NCBI GenBank assembly: GCA_022866005.1
Contig: JALHTV010000313.1
Coordinates: 1-22,578 of the forward strand
Length of the DNA: 22,578 nucleotides
Reading direction: 5' to 3'
Source: Phycisphaerae bacterium
Lineage (GTDB): Bacteria; Planctomycetota; Phycisphaerae; SM23-33
Below the pieces are notes generated by a model. That model searched no databases. It was not told the origin of the DNA and saw nothing but the letters and a program-made list of their open reading frames with translations. Below are positions 1 through 14,527 of this stretch, piece by piece. Numbering within the stretch: the first letter of the stretch is position 1; each line of letters begins with the position of its first letter. Position numbers and translations under genes: made by a program.

Positions 1-1883
<1,883 letters not shown>

Positions 1884-1956
1884 GCTTCTGTGGCTCCGAT
1901 CTCAAGTACGTCGGGACGGGGTTGCCTATCTATCGGTCTTGCCCTCAGGGGGCCCG

Positions 1957-5718
<3,762 letters not shown>

Positions 5719-5781
5719 AATAATGTCCTCGATACTATGGTGTTACACGTTTCATCCGTTCGCGATCCCGTCTAGCGGAAA

Positions 5782-6204
5782 TCATCTGATCTCGACCGTC
5801 GCCTCGGCCTCTTCCAGCGCCTTCTTGGCCGCGGCGGCATCCTCCTTGGACACGCCGGTCTTGACCGGTTTGGGGGCGCCTTCCACCAACGTCTTGGCCT
5901 CGGTCAGCCCCAGGTTGGTCAGGGCACGGACGGCCTTGATGACCTGGAGTTTCTTGTTCCCAACGCTGGTGAGGATGACGTCGAAGGTGGTCTTCTCCTC
6001 CACCGCGGCCGCGGCCGCACCGCCGGCCGGGGCCGCCACCACGATCGCCGCCGCGGCTGCCGGTTCGATGCCGTAGGCCTGCTTGAGGTACGACGCCAGG
6101 TCCACCGCTTCCTTCAGCGTCAGTTTGACGATCTTGTCGCCCAGGGCCTTGATCTCGGCCGAGAATTCCTTGTCCTTGCCAGCCTCTGCCGTCGCTTCCG
6201 ACAT
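5782..6204 (-). CDS. rplL: Ribosomal protein bL12 (L7/L12)
   Basis: This is the stalk protein that recruits and stimulates translation GTPases on the 50S subunit. At 140 residues it is a little longer than the usual 120-130, owing to a longer N-terminus (SEATAEAGKDKEFS) and an Ala-rich hinge around residues 50-70. The N-terminal dimerisation helix (about residues 15-45) and the C-terminal factor-binding domain (KTTFDVILTSVGNKKLQVIK to the end) are both recognisable. A GGAGTG about 9 bases before the ATG fits a ribosome site. It lies downstream of rplJ, separated by 155 bases that hold a strong palindrome, and 63 bases before rpoB. Confidence 0.97.
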   Translation of the reverse strand: MSEATAEAGKDKEFSAEIKALGDKIVKLTLKEAVDLASYLKQAYGIEPAAAAAIVVAAPAGGAAAAAVEEKTTFDVILTSVGNKKLQVIKAVRALTNLGLTEAKTLVEGAPKPVKTGVSKEDAAAAKKALEEAEATVEIR

Positions 6205-6275
6205 CGTATCACACTCCGCTTCTGTCTCTACCCAATCCGGCCTGATAGGCGGACGCCCCGCTGGCGCCCATTTAA

Positions 6276-6309
6276 TCCGCCTTCGGTCGCCGCGGCGACC
6301 TTCGGCGGA
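6276..6309 (-). repeat. Interrupted palindrome between rplJ and rplL
   Basis: In plus-strand order the arms are TCCGCC, TTC, GGTCGC, loop CGCG, GCGACC, TTC, GGCGGA. This gives an outer 6-bp stem, a symmetric 3x3 internal loop (GAA opposite GAA in the transcript) and an inner 6-bp stem. No U-run follows in the transcribed direction, so it is not a standard intrinsic terminator. A second GGCGGA at 6248-6253 could compete for the same arm. The surrounding spacer carries three AATCCG words. Its design resembles the palindrome at 17939-17968, which suggests a dispersed repeat family. Confidence 0.7.
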
Positions 6310-6359
6310 CCAATCCGCAGCCGGTTCGTTCTTTAGTTTCTGTGATCCTCCCGCACGCG

Positions 6360-6908
6360 CTAGGCCGCTTCCGGCAACGGGGCCGGGGACGAGGCCCTGG
6401 CCTTGTCCTCCACGACCTTGATGACCGCCGCCAGCTTCCGCGCCGGGGCCATCAGGCAGCCCGCAAGCTTGCGGCCCGGGCCGGTCGCGGCGCTGACCAC
6501 CAGGGCAATGGCTTCGTCGCGCGTGGGATACTTGCTCAGCTCCGCAATCCGCTCGGCGCCGAAGACATCCCCCTCCATGTACGCGGCCTTGACGGTCAGC
6601 GTCGGTGCGTCCTTGCCGAGCTCCAGCAGCTCGCGGATCACGCCGACCACCCCGTCGGGGGCGTAGGCGATGGCGCAGGGTCCATCCAGCAGGTCCGCCA
6701 CCCGTTCCAGGCCCACCGACTGGAAGGCCTGGCGGGCGACGGAGTTCTTCACCACCCGCATCGTGATGTTTTTGGCGCGGAGGCGCTTGCGGATCATGTG
6801 AGTCATCGGCGCATCCACGCCGCTGAAGCCCACCACGGCCAGAGAGTCGACGCCTTCCAGGCGGCCGGTGAGTTCCTTCCGAAGCAGTTCCTTGACCGGT
6901 TTACTCAT
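6360..6908 (-). CDS. rplJ: Ribosomal protein uL10
   Basis: This protein forms the base of the ribosomal stalk; its C-terminal helix binds L12 dimers and its N-terminal domain binds 23S rRNA. The 182-residue length is normal. The N-terminus (MSKPVKELLRKEL), the segment VVKNSVARQAF and the later GRKLAGCLMAPARKLAAVIK region are typical of L10. The C-terminus is a short Ala/Pro tail. Its ATG lies only 3 bases after the rplA stop and the GGAG ribosome site falls inside the last rplA codons, so the two are probably translationally coupled. A 155-base spacer separates it from rplL. Confidence 0.96.
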   Translation of the reverse strand: MSKPVKELLRKELTGRLEGVDSLAVVGFSGVDAPMTHMIRKRLRAKNITMRVVKNSVARQAFQSVGLERVADLLDGPCAIAYAPDGVVGVIRELLELGKDAPTLTVKAAYMEGDVFGAERIAELSKYPTRDEAIALVVSAATGPGRKLAGCLMAPARKLAAVIKVVEDKARASSPAPLPEAA

Positions 6909-6911
6909 GCG

Positions 6912-7595
6912 TCACTCCACGTCCAGGGAGATCGATGGACTCATCGTGGCCGACAGGCACGCCCGGCGGATGTAGACACCCCTGGCCGTCGGCGGTTTGA
7001 GGCGCTTGATGTGGCTGATGAACGCCTCCACGTTCTCCGCCAGCTTGGCCTCATCGAAGCTCATCTTGCCGACCGGGGCGTGGACGTTGCCGCCATCGTC
7101 GGTGCGGAACTCCACCTTGCCCGCGGCGTATTCCTTCACCGCCGTGGGAATGTCGTTGACGACCGTGCCGGACTTGGGTGAGGGCATCTTGCCCTGGGGA
7201 CCGAGGATCCGCCCCAGCTTGGAGACGTTCCGCATCATGGCCGGTGTGGTGATGGCCACATCGAAGTCCATCCAGCCGTCCGAGATCTTCTTAATCAGGT
7301 CCTCGCCGCCCGCCTCGATGGCCCCGGCATCCTTAGCCCGGTCGACGTCCTCGCCCTCGCAGAAGGCGATGACCTTCTTGCTGACGCCGATGCCGTGCGG
7401 CAGGCTCACCGCCCCGCGCAGGGCCTGGTCGGCCTGCTTGGCGTCGATGCCCAGGTGCATGACCAGGTCCACGGTGGCGTCGAACTTCGTGGTGGGCAGG
7501 GCCTTGAGGGCCTTGACCGCCTCAGCCACGCGAAGCTTGCCAGAGGGAATCTTGGGGAGGGATTCCCGATAGCGCTTGCCTCGAATCTTCGGCAT
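6912..7595 (-). CDS. rplA: Ribosomal protein uL1
   Basis: This protein forms the L1 stalk that helps move deacylated tRNA out of the E site. The 227-residue length is standard. The family signature GRILGPQGKMPSPKSGTV is present around residues 128-146, with a typical two-domain layout and the closing SATMSPSISLDVE. A clear ribosome site (AGGAG) sits about 7 bases before the ATG, just downstream of a small palindrome. In other bacteria L1 represses its own operon by binding an mRNA mimic of its rRNA site; I cannot identify such a site here with confidence. The rplJ gene follows at 3 bases. Confidence 0.97.
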   Translation of the reverse strand: MPKIRGKRYRESLPKIPSGKLRVAEAVKALKALPTTKFDATVDLVMHLGIDAKQADQALRGAVSLPHGIGVSKKVIAFCEGEDVDRAKDAGAIEAGGEDLIKKISDGWMDFDVAITTPAMMRNVSKLGRILGPQGKMPSPKSGTVVNDIPTAVKEYAAGKVEFRTDDGGNVHAPVGKMSFDEAKLAENVEAFISHIKRLKPPTARGVYIRRACLSATMSPSISLDVE

Positions 7596-7610
7596 CGACG
7601 TCTCCTGAAC

Positions 7611-7624
7611 GTCCCGCGCGGGAC
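7611..7624. other. Short palindrome just upstream of the rplA ribosome site
   Basis: The 14-base perfect palindrome GTCCCGCGCGGGAC (5-bp stem with a GCGC loop) lies in the 114-base gap between rplK and rplA, a few bases before the rplA AGGAG. A second 5-bp hairpin (CCACG at 7627-7631 with CGTGG at 7642-7646) is next to it. Position suits a translational control element, but the stems are short and GC-rich DNA makes these by chance. Confidence 0.4.
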
Positions 7625-7709
7625 TCCCACGTCTGTTCGCCCGTGGTGCGGCGGGGGCTGACCCGGTCGCCTTGCGGCCCGGCGGCCCCGAAGGTCCACT
7701 GTGTCAGTG

Positions 7710-8135
7710 CTATTTCACGACGGTAATGCCCATGCTGCGGGCCGTGCCCTCGATGATCCGGCAGGCGTGCTCCAGGTCATGGGCGTTCAAATCCGCCAGC
7801 TTGCGCTGGGCGATAGCCCGGACCTGGTCCATGGTCACTTGCCCGACCTTCTCCCTGTTGGGCACGCCCGAGCCCTTGGCAATCTGGGCGGCCTCCTTCA
7901 GCAGGGCCGCCGCCGGGGGGCTCTTGGTGATGAAGGTGAAGGTCCGGTCCGCGTAGACGGTGATCTCCACGGGGATGGGCATTCCGTTGTATTCCTTGGT
8001 CCGCTCGTTGAACTGCGAGACGAACTGACCGGGGCTGATGTTGTGCTGCCCCAGGGCCGGTCCCACCGGCGGGGCCGGGGTCGCCTGGCCGCCCGGGGCC
8101 TGAAGCTTGATCTTGGCCACAATCCGCTTAGCCAT
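7710..8135 (-). CDS. rplK: Ribosomal protein uL11
   Basis: This protein binds the GTPase-associated centre of 23S rRNA. The 141-residue length is exact for the family. The N-terminal domain begins AKRIVAKIKLQAPGGQATPAPPVGPALGQHN, with the proline-rich linker that thiostrepton-type drugs contact, and the C-terminal rRNA-binding domain follows (TKSPPAAALLKEAA onwards, ending RSMGITVVK). It lies 25 bases after nusG, in the usual nusG-rplK-rplA order. Confidence 0.97.
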   Translation of the reverse strand: MAKRIVAKIKLQAPGGQATPAPPVGPALGQHNISPGQFVSQFNERTKEYNGMPIPVEITVYADRTFTFITKSPPAAALLKEAAQIAKGSGVPNREKVGQVTMDQVRAIAQRKLADLNAHDLEHACRIIEGTARSMGITVVK

Positions 8136-8160
8136 CGTGAACTCTCAACGCCGCAAGGCG

Positions 8161-8718
8161 CTAGGACTTCTCCACCTGCCAATACTCCAGTTCCACCGGC
8201 GTGGCCCGGCTGAAGATCGTCACGATCACCCGCACCAGGCCTTTCTCCGCCAGCACCTCGTCCACCGTCCCCTCGAAGTTCTCAAAGGCGCCTTCCTTGA
8301 TCTTCACGGCGTCGCCCTTGGCGAACTCCACCGCGAAGGGCGCGCCTTCCTGGGCCTTCTCCACCTGCATGAGCATCTTGTCCACGTCGGTCTGCTTCAT
8401 GGCGGTGGGCTTGCCGGTGGCGCCGATGAAGTCACCCACGCCGGTGGTCTCGCGAATGAGGAACCAGGCTTCCTCACCGATGCGACCGTCCTCGCCCAGC
8501 TCCATCTCGACGAAGACGTAGCCGGGGTACATCTTGCGCTCGACGTATTTCTTGCCGCCCCCGCGGGTACTGCGGGGACTGGGACGCCGCTCGGTGGGCA
8601 CGAGGATCCGTCCGATGCGGTCTTCCAGGCCCTCGATCTTGACCTTGCGGTCCAGGGCCTCGCGCACCTGTCCCTCCTTATTGGAGGCCACTCGCAAAAC
8701 GTACCATTGCTTACCCAT
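8161..8718 (-). CDS. nusG: Transcription termination/antitermination factor NusG
   Basis: NusG binds RNA polymerase through its NGN domain and links it to Rho or the ribosome through its KOW domain. The 185-residue protein starts KQWYVLRVASNKE and contains the NGN hallmark MYPGYVFVEMEL near residues 63-74. The C-terminal KOW motif is FAKGDAVKIKEGAFENFEGTVDEV. A charged stretch (ERRPSPRSTRGGGKKY, about residues 43-58) before MYPGY is a modest insertion of the kind seen in several phyla. The ribosome site is weak (GGAC). The start codon overlaps a short GATTGTCC-type 8-mer array shared with the secE-nusG gap. Confidence 0.96.
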   Translation of the reverse strand: MGKQWYVLRVASNKEGQVREALDRKVKIEGLEDRIGRILVPTERRPSPRSTRGGGKKYVERKMYPGYVFVEMELGEDGRIGEEAWFLIRETTGVGDFIGATGKPTAMKQTDVDKMLMQVEKAQEGAPFAVEFAKGDAVKIKEGAFENFEGTVDEVLAEKGLVRVIVTIFSRATPVELEYWQVEKS

Positions 8719-8757
8719 TGGCCGATTGTCCGTTGTGCAGCGTAGCGCCCCGCACCG

Positions 8758-9150
8758 CTAGCCCAGCACCTTCATCCACACGAACAGTTGGGTGAACAGC
8801 ATGTCCACGGCAAAGAGGATCACCGTCAGGATCAACGTCGTGATGATGACGACCTTGGTCGATCCGACGACTTCCTTGCGGCTGGACCAGGAGACCTTCT
8901 TCATCTCCCCTTCCGTGGCGATCATGAAGTCGGCCGACCGAGGCCGGTTGACAATCCAGAACATCACCACTGCGGCTATCACCACCAGCGCCGTCGCAAT
9001 GCCGTAGCGCACCAGAGGGCTGAGCTGGACGGTCGTCAACTCCTCGCTGAGCCTCACGGCCCCGATGGCCGCCAGCAGCACCACGCCCAGGAACGTGGTG
9101 ATCCGCGTGTACTTGCCCTGTCCGCGCTTGTAGATTTCCAGCGATGGCAC
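8758..9150 (-). CDS. secE: Preprotein translocase subunit SecE
   Basis: SecE is the essential clamp of the SecYEG protein channel in the inner membrane. The 130-residue protein has three hydrophobic segments (about residues 17-37, 48-68 and 98-122), like the three-helix E. coli form and unlike the one-helix form of many bacteria. The conserved amphipathic motif EMKKVSWSSRKEVVGSTKVV (near residues 81-100) precedes the last membrane helix and is diagnostic. It lies between tRNA-Trp (75-base gap) and nusG (39-base gap), its usual neighbour. Confidence 0.95.
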   Translation of the reverse strand: MPSLEIYKRGQGKYTRITTFLGVVLLAAIGAVRLSEELTTVQLSPLVRYGIATALVVIAAVVMFWIVNRPRSADFMIATEGEMKKVSWSSRKEVVGSTKVVIITTLILTVILFAVDMLFTQLFVWMKVLG

Positions 9151-9225
9151 GTTGCGTCACTTCCTTCCGCAGCCCTCTCCCGCGCCGGCCGGGGCCGGAA
9201 ATCGCCGCACCCAGCAGGACATCAA

Positions 9226-9298
<73 letters not shown>

Positions 9299-9332
9299 AT
9301 TCCGGTCCGGTCGCCCGCGGGGGAGGCCGAGG

Positions 9333-9500
9333 TCACTTTCTCTTGATCTTGTGCTCCGTATGCGTTCGGGTCTTGGGGCAATATCTCTTGAGCTGAAGTT
9401 TCGGCGCGCCGCCCGAGACCCGCACCTGGGTGCGATAGTTCAGCGAGCCACAGTCGCTGCACTGAAGCCACACGTATTCCCTGGCCTTGGACTTCGCCAT
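9333..9500 (-). CDS. rpmG: Ribosomal protein bL33, three-cysteine form
   Basis: This small 50S protein has 55 residues: it begins MAKSKAREYVWLQCSDCG and ends HTEHKIKRK. It carries the first CxxC of the zinc-ribbon type (C14, C17) and the third cysteine in RYCPKTRTH (C41), but the fourth cysteine is threonine (T44). H47 or H50 might serve as a substitute ligand; this is a guess. The ATG lies 6 bases after the tuf stop, so the two are probably co-translated, and tRNA-Trp follows 34 bases downstream. Identity rests on length, motif order and the tuf/secE context. Confidence 0.93.
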   Translation of the reverse strand: MAKSKAREYVWLQCSDCGSLNYRTQVRVSGGAPKLQLKRYCPKTRTHTEHKIKRK

Positions 9501-9506
9501 GGCCGC

Positions 9507-10712
<1,206 letters not shown>

Positions 10713-10775
10713 GGGTTGCTCCTCTTGCCTAGGTCCAGTCCGATGCAAGTCCTGAGTTTCAGTTCACCATCATTC

Positions 10776-10798
10776 CCCCGGCCCGTCCTGGGCCGGGG
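10776..10798 (-). other. GC-rich hairpin in the tRNA-Thr to tuf spacer
   Basis: A perfect 9-bp inverted repeat (CCCCGGCCC with GGGCCGGGG, 5-base loop) lies 63 bases before the tuf start codon. No U-run follows in the transcribed direction. It could separate the tRNA from the mRNA by RNA processing or tune read-through into tuf. The AGGCCTG-free spacer otherwise holds only the smaller hairpin at 10849-10863. Confidence 0.6.
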
Positions 10799-10848
10799 AC
10801 CGCCCTACCTCTTCCCTGTCTGTGGAAAGGGTACCACGGCATCCGGTT

Positions 10849-10863
10849 TGGGCCGCCGGCCCA
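10849..10863 (-). other. Small hairpin just downstream of tRNA-Thr
   Basis: TGGGCC and GGCCCA form a 6-bp stem with a 3-base loop, starting 15 bases past the tRNA-Thr 3' end. Its arms could also pair with the hairpin at 10776-10798, giving alternative structures. This may mark the 3' processing region of the tRNA. Confidence 0.45.
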
Positions 10864-10878
10864 TCAACTCTGCACCAA

Positions 10879-10951
<73 letters not shown>

Positions 10952-11044
10952 GTTTCGGCCTATCCGCGGCCGGACTGCTGCCTGCGGGTAAAAACAGCTC
11001 GCCTAATGGGTACACCGCCACCGGGGCCACAAGACGATTTGTCT

Positions 11045-11072
11045 ACTATAGCTACAGCCAAAGGCGTGTCAA
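11045..11072 (-). promoter_or_regulatory. Sigma-70-type promoter for tRNA-Thr-tuf operon
   Basis: On the minus strand the -35 TTGACA (11072-11067) is perfect, the spacer is 16 bases and the -10 is TATAGT (11050-11045). An A-tract (seven A at 11082-11076) just upstream of the -35 could act as an UP element. Transcription would start near 11038, leaving a leader of about 87 bases before tRNA-Thr. The region is clearly AT-richer than its surroundings. This is the most convincing promoter in the window. Confidence 0.88.
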
Positions 11073-11114
11073 AACTTTTTTTCGCCGCGGCACGGCTTTT
11101 CCGCCCCCCATGAC

Positions 11115-11141
11115 CCGCCCGCTTCGGCCCGGCCGGGGCGG
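11115..11141 (-). terminator. GC-rich hairpin directly after glmS stop
   Basis: Immediately after the glmS stop codon the transcript can form CCGCCC/GGGCGG with an inner CGGC/GCCG stem. No U-run follows, so this is at best a weak or Rho-assisted terminator; it could instead protect the 3' end. The operon promoter begins only about 43 bases further on, so read-through into the tuf operon is possible. Confidence 0.4.
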
Positions 11142-12983
11142 TTACTCCACGGTCACGCTCTTCGCCAAGTTCCGCGGCTTGTCCACGTTGCAGCCGCGGG
11201 CGACGGCGGCGTAATAGGCCAGGAGTTGCAGGGGGATGACCGTCAGCATCGGCTGGAGCGCCACCGGGCAGTCCGGGACCGTGATGACCCGATCGCAGCA
11301 GCTGCGGATGCCCTCGTCGCCTTCGCTGGCCACGGCGATGATCTTGCCCCGCCGGGCGCGGACCTCCTCGATGTTGCCGAGGATCTTGTCATAGGTCGGC
11401 CCCTGCGGCGTGACGAACACCGCGGGCATGCCCTCGTGGATCAGGGCGATGGGACCGTGCTTCATCTCCGCCGCCGGCAGGCCCTCCGCGTGGATGTAGC
11501 TGATCTCCTTGAGCTTCAGCGCCCCCTCCAGGGCGATGGGGTAGTTGTACCCCCTCCCCAGGAACAGCCAATTGTCGCGATCGACGTAGTCCTCGGCGAT
11601 CTTGCGGATTTCCTCGGCCTTGTCCAGGACGCGCTGCATCTTGTCGGGGATGGCCGCCAGCTCGCGAAGGTACTGCTCCATCACCGGCTGGGACAGCAGC
11701 CGCTTGCGTCCCAGCAGCAGCGCGACCATGGTCTCGACCACGAGCTGGCAGGTGAACGCCTTGGTGGAGGCCACACCGATCTCGGGGCCGGCGTGCAGGT
11801 AGACGCCGGCGTCGGTTTCTCGCGCGATGGTGGAGCCGACCACGTTAACGATACCCAGCGCCAGCGCGCCCTTTTCCTTGGCCTCGCGCAGCGCGGCCAG
11901 CGTGTCGGCCGTCTCCCCGGACTGGCTGATCGCAATCACCGTCGTGTCGTCCTCGACGATCGGGTTGCGATAGCGGAACTCGCTGGCATACTGGACCTCG
12001 GTGGGGATTCTGGCCAGATCCTCGAACAGGTAGTCTCCCACCAGCGCCGCGTGCCACGCCGTGCCGCAGGCCGTCAGGATGAGTCGCTTGGTGCGGAGCA
12101 GCGCGCCGGTCACCGACTCCAGCCCGCCGAGCTGGATGCGCATGTCTCGAAGGTCCACTCTCCCCCGCATGCACATCTTGACGACCTCCGGCTGCTCGAA
12201 GATCTCCTTGAGCATGAAGTGCTCGTGCCCGCCCTTGGCGATCTGCTCCAGCGACCACTCGATCTGCTCGACCTCCTTGGAGACCGGAACGTTGTCCAGC
12301 GTCATCGTCCGCAGGCTGTCGCGGGTGACGACGGCCATTTCGTTGTCGTTGAGGTACACGACGTTGGTCGTGTGCTCCAGGATGGCCGAGGCGTCCGAGG
12401 CGACGATGTACTCCCCGCTGCCCACGCCCACGATCAGCGGACTGCCCTTACGGGCCACCACCAGCTTGTCCGGCTCCGACGCGCTCATCACCGCGATGCC
12501 GTAGGTGCCGCCCACCTCGCTGAGGGCGGCCCGCACGGCGTCTTCCAGCGTCTCGGCCCCATCCTGGCAGAAGCGCCCGATGAGCTGGGCGAGCACTTCG
12601 GTGTCGGTCTCGCTGCGGAACACGTGGCCGTGGTCCGAGAGGAACCGCTTGAGCGGTGCGTAGTTCTCGATGATGCCATTGTGCACCAGCGCGATCCGCC
12701 CCGAGAGGTCGCAGTGCGGGTGGGCGTTGGCCTCGTTGGGTTCCCCATGCGTGGCCCAGCGCGTGTGGCCGATGCCCACCGTGCCGCACTGGATGGCGGG
12801 ATCCTCGGCGATCTTCTTCTCGAGCTCGCTGATCCGCCCGGGGCTTTTGGCGATGTGCAGCCGCCCCGCATGGTAGACGCACACCCCGGCCGAATCGTAC
12901 CCGCGGTACTCCAGGCGCTTCAGGCCCTCGATCAGCACGTCGCAGGCCCGCTTGGGGCCAATGTATCCCACGATGCCGCACAT
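11142..12983 (-). CDS. glmS: Glutamine--fructose-6-phosphate aminotransferase (isomerizing)
   Basis: GlmS makes glucosamine-6-phosphate from fructose-6-phosphate and glutamine, the first step to UDP-GlcNAc for peptidoglycan and lipid A. The 613-residue length is standard. The N-terminal nucleophile is C2 (MCGIVGYIG), which becomes C1 after Met removal, followed by YRGYDSAG, HTRWATHG and HNGIIENY of the glutaminase domain. Two SIS sugar-isomerase domains follow (about 285-420 and 455-600) and the C-terminus is the invariant-type PRNLAKSVTVE. A GGGAG lies before the ATG. No glmS ribozyme is seen in the short leader. It is divergent from rarA. Confidence 0.98.
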   Translation of the reverse strand: MCGIVGYIGPKRACDVLIEGLKRLEYRGYDSAGVCVYHAGRLHIAKSPGRISELEKKIAEDPAIQCGTVGIGHTRWATHGEPNEANAHPHCDLSGRIALVHNGIIENYAPLKRFLSDHGHVFRSETDTEVLAQLIGRFCQDGAETLEDAVRAALSEVGGTYGIAVMSASEPDKLVVARKGSPLIVGVGSGEYIVASDASAILEHTTNVVYLNDNEMAVVTRDSLRTMTLDNVPVSKEVEQIEWSLEQIAKGGHEHFMLKEIFEQPEVVKMCMRGRVDLRDMRIQLGGLESVTGALLRTKRLILTACGTAWHAALVGDYLFEDLARIPTEVQYASEFRYRNPIVEDDTTVIAISQSGETADTLAALREAKEKGALALGIVNVVGSTIARETDAGVYLHAGPEIGVASTKAFTCQLVVETMVALLLGRKRLLSQPVMEQYLRELAAIPDKMQRVLDKAEEIRKIAEDYVDRDNWLFLGRGYNYPIALEGALKLKEISYIHAEGLPAAEMKHGPIALIHEGMPAVFVTPQGPTYDKILGNIEEVRARRGKIIAVASEGDEGIRSCCDRVITVPDCPVALQPMLTVIPLQLLAYYAAVARGCNVDKPRNLAKSVTVE

Positions 12984-13051
12984 AGGTTGCTCCCTCGATC
13001 TCGGCGCCGAGGCCGCCGGCGGCTGACAAACGGCCTGGCATCAAGCCCGGG

Positions 13052-13057
13052 ATTCTA
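13052..13057 (-). promoter_or_regulatory. Possible -10 element for glmS
   Basis: TAGAAT on the minus strand matches the -10 consensus in 5 of 6 bases and lies about 70 bases before the glmS start. I find no good -35 at 16-18 bases, so this is tentative. It lies in the 182-base divergent gap, which otherwise shows only the plus-strand -10 described next. Confidence 0.3.
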
Positions 13058-13085
13058 TCACAACGGCCAAATCGGCGTTATCCTT

Positions 13086-13091
13086 TATAAT
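13086..13091 (+). promoter_or_regulatory. Possible -10 element for rarA
   Basis: A perfect TATAAT lies in an AT-rich patch 75 bases before the rarA start codon. The expected -35 positions (near 13062-13069) are poor, so the promoter may need an activator or another sigma factor. Start of transcription would be near 13098. Confidence 0.45.
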
Positions 13092-13165
13092 GTCGCAAGG
13101 ACGGGCCGGTTCGTTGAGAAGAAAACACCCGGGCGTTTCTCCCCGGCCCCAGGCAGGTGGACCCC

Positions 13166-14527
13166 ATGGACCTGTTCCGACAGAGCGAAGACGAGGCCCT
13201 CGCCGCCCACGCGCCCCTGGCCGTGCGGATGCGCCCGCGGACGCTCGACGAGATGGTCGGCCAGGAGGAGTTCCTGGGCCCCGGGAGGATGCTCCGGCGG
13301 ATGCTGGAGGCCGGGACCCTGTCGTCGCTGGTGTTCTGGGGGCCGCCGGGGGCGGGCAAGACCACGCTTGCCCACGTCATCGCCCGCCATTGCGACTGCC
13401 GCTTCCACCTGCTCAACGCCGCCTCGGCCACCGTCAGGGACGTGCGGACCATCCTTGAGGAGGCCCGCGCAGGCCTGGCCGCTACCGGCAAGCGCACGGT
13501 GCTGTTCATGGACGAGCTGCACCGCTTCAACCGCGCCCAGCAGGACGTCCTGCTGAACGACGTGGAGAGCGGCGTGGTCATCCTCATCGGCGCGACGACC
13601 GAGAACCCCTTCTTCACCATCAACTCCCCGCTGCTGTCGCGCTCGACGATCTTTCAGTTCGCCGCGCTTTCCCATGAGCACATCCTCGCGCTGATTGGCC
13701 GCGCCCTGGCGGACAAGGAGCGCGGCCTGGGGCGCTACGACGTCCAGATCACCCCCGAGGCGATGGACCACCTGGCCACGGTCAGCGACGGTGACGCCCG
13801 CAGGGCGTTGACGGCCTTGGAGGTCGGTGTGCTCAGCCAGCACCGCAAGGCCGGGAGGAAGAAAAGAATCGTTTACGACCTCACCGTCGCGCAGGAGTCC
13901 ATCCAGACCAAGGCCATCCAGTACGACCGCGCCGGGGAGATGCACTACGACGCGGCCAGCGCCTTCATCAAGTCTATGCGCGGCAGCGATCCCGACGCCA
14001 CCGTCTACTGGCTGGCGCGGATGCTGGAGGCCGGCGAGGACCCCCGCTTCATCGCCCGGCGGATCGCCATCCTAGCGAGCGAGGACATCGGCAACGCCGA
14101 CCCGCGGGCGATCTCCGTCGCGGCGGCCGCCTTCGACATCACCGAGCGGATCGGCATGCCCGAGTGCCGCATCACGCTGGCCCAGGCGGCCATCTACATG
14201 GCCTGCGCGCCCAAGTCCAACGCCTCGTACGCGGCCATCGACGCGGCGTTAGACGACGTGAAGAACCGCCGCACGCTGCCGGTGCCCAAGCACCTCCGCA
14301 ACGCCCCCCACCCCGGCATGGCGGAGCAGTTCGGCTATGGGCAGGGCTATCAGTACAGCCACAACCACCCCGGGGCCGTCAGCCCCGACCAGGACTACCT
14401 CGGCGTCGATAAGACCTTCTACACCCCCAGCGACCGCGGCTACGAGAAGCACATCGCCGCGTACCTGGAATACGTCCGCCGCCTGCGGGGCCGAGAGCCT
14501 CCCAAACCAGGCCAACCCGCCGATTGA
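13166..14527 (+). CDS. rarA: Replication-associated recombination protein A (AAA+ ATPase)
   Basis: RarA (MgsA, WRNIP1 family) is a clamp-loader-like ATPase that acts at stalled replication forks. I start it at ATG 13166 because AGGTGG lies 5 bases upstream; a GTG 9 bases earlier is possible. The 453-residue protein shows Walker A GPPGAGKT (59-66), Walker B VLFMDELH (112-119), sensor 1 GATTENP (142-148) and the arginine finger in LSRS (R159). The C-terminal tetramerisation region is complete (YWLARMLEAGEDPRFIARR, SEDIGNADP, then PKHLRNAP). The stop codon lies inside an 8-base tandem repeat. The cyclo-ligase gene follows by about 116 bases. Confidence 0.96.
   Translation: MDLFRQSEDEALAAHAPLAVRMRPRTLDEMVGQEEFLGPGRMLRRMLEAGTLSSLVFWGPPGAGKTTLAHVIARHCDCRFHLLNAASATVRDVRTILEEARAGLAATGKRTVLFMDELHRFNRAQQDVLLNDVESGVVILIGATTENPFFTINSPLLSRSTIFQFAALSHEHILALIGRALADKERGLGRYDVQITPEAMDHLATVSDGDARRALTALEVGVLSQHRKAGRKKRIVYDLTVAQESIQTKAIQYDRAGEMHYDAASAFIKSMRGSDPDATVYWLARMLEAGEDPRFIARRIAILASEDIGNADPRAISVAAAAFDITERIGMPECRITLAQAAIYMACAPKSNASYAAIDAALDDVKNRRTLPVPKHLRNAPHPGMAEQFGYGQGYQYSHNHPGAVSPDQDYLGVDKTFYTPSDRGYEKHIAAYLEYVRRLRGREPPKPGQPAD

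Noticed and set aside
10713..10748. Upstream start for tuf adding 12 residues
   Set aside because: AGAGGAG sits within this stretch just before MAKEV, the normal EF-Tu start.
11076..11082. T-run on the plus strand as an intrinsic terminator
   Set aside because: No stem precedes it and no plus-strand gene ends there; on the minus strand it is the A-tract upstream of the tuf promoter.
12984..13060. glmS ribozyme upstream of glmS
   Set aside because: The leader is too short and shows no ribozyme-like core.
11226..13556. 776-codon plus-strand frame over glmS and the rarA start
   Set aside because: Antisense to intact glmS and out of frame with rarA; a GC-driven shadow.
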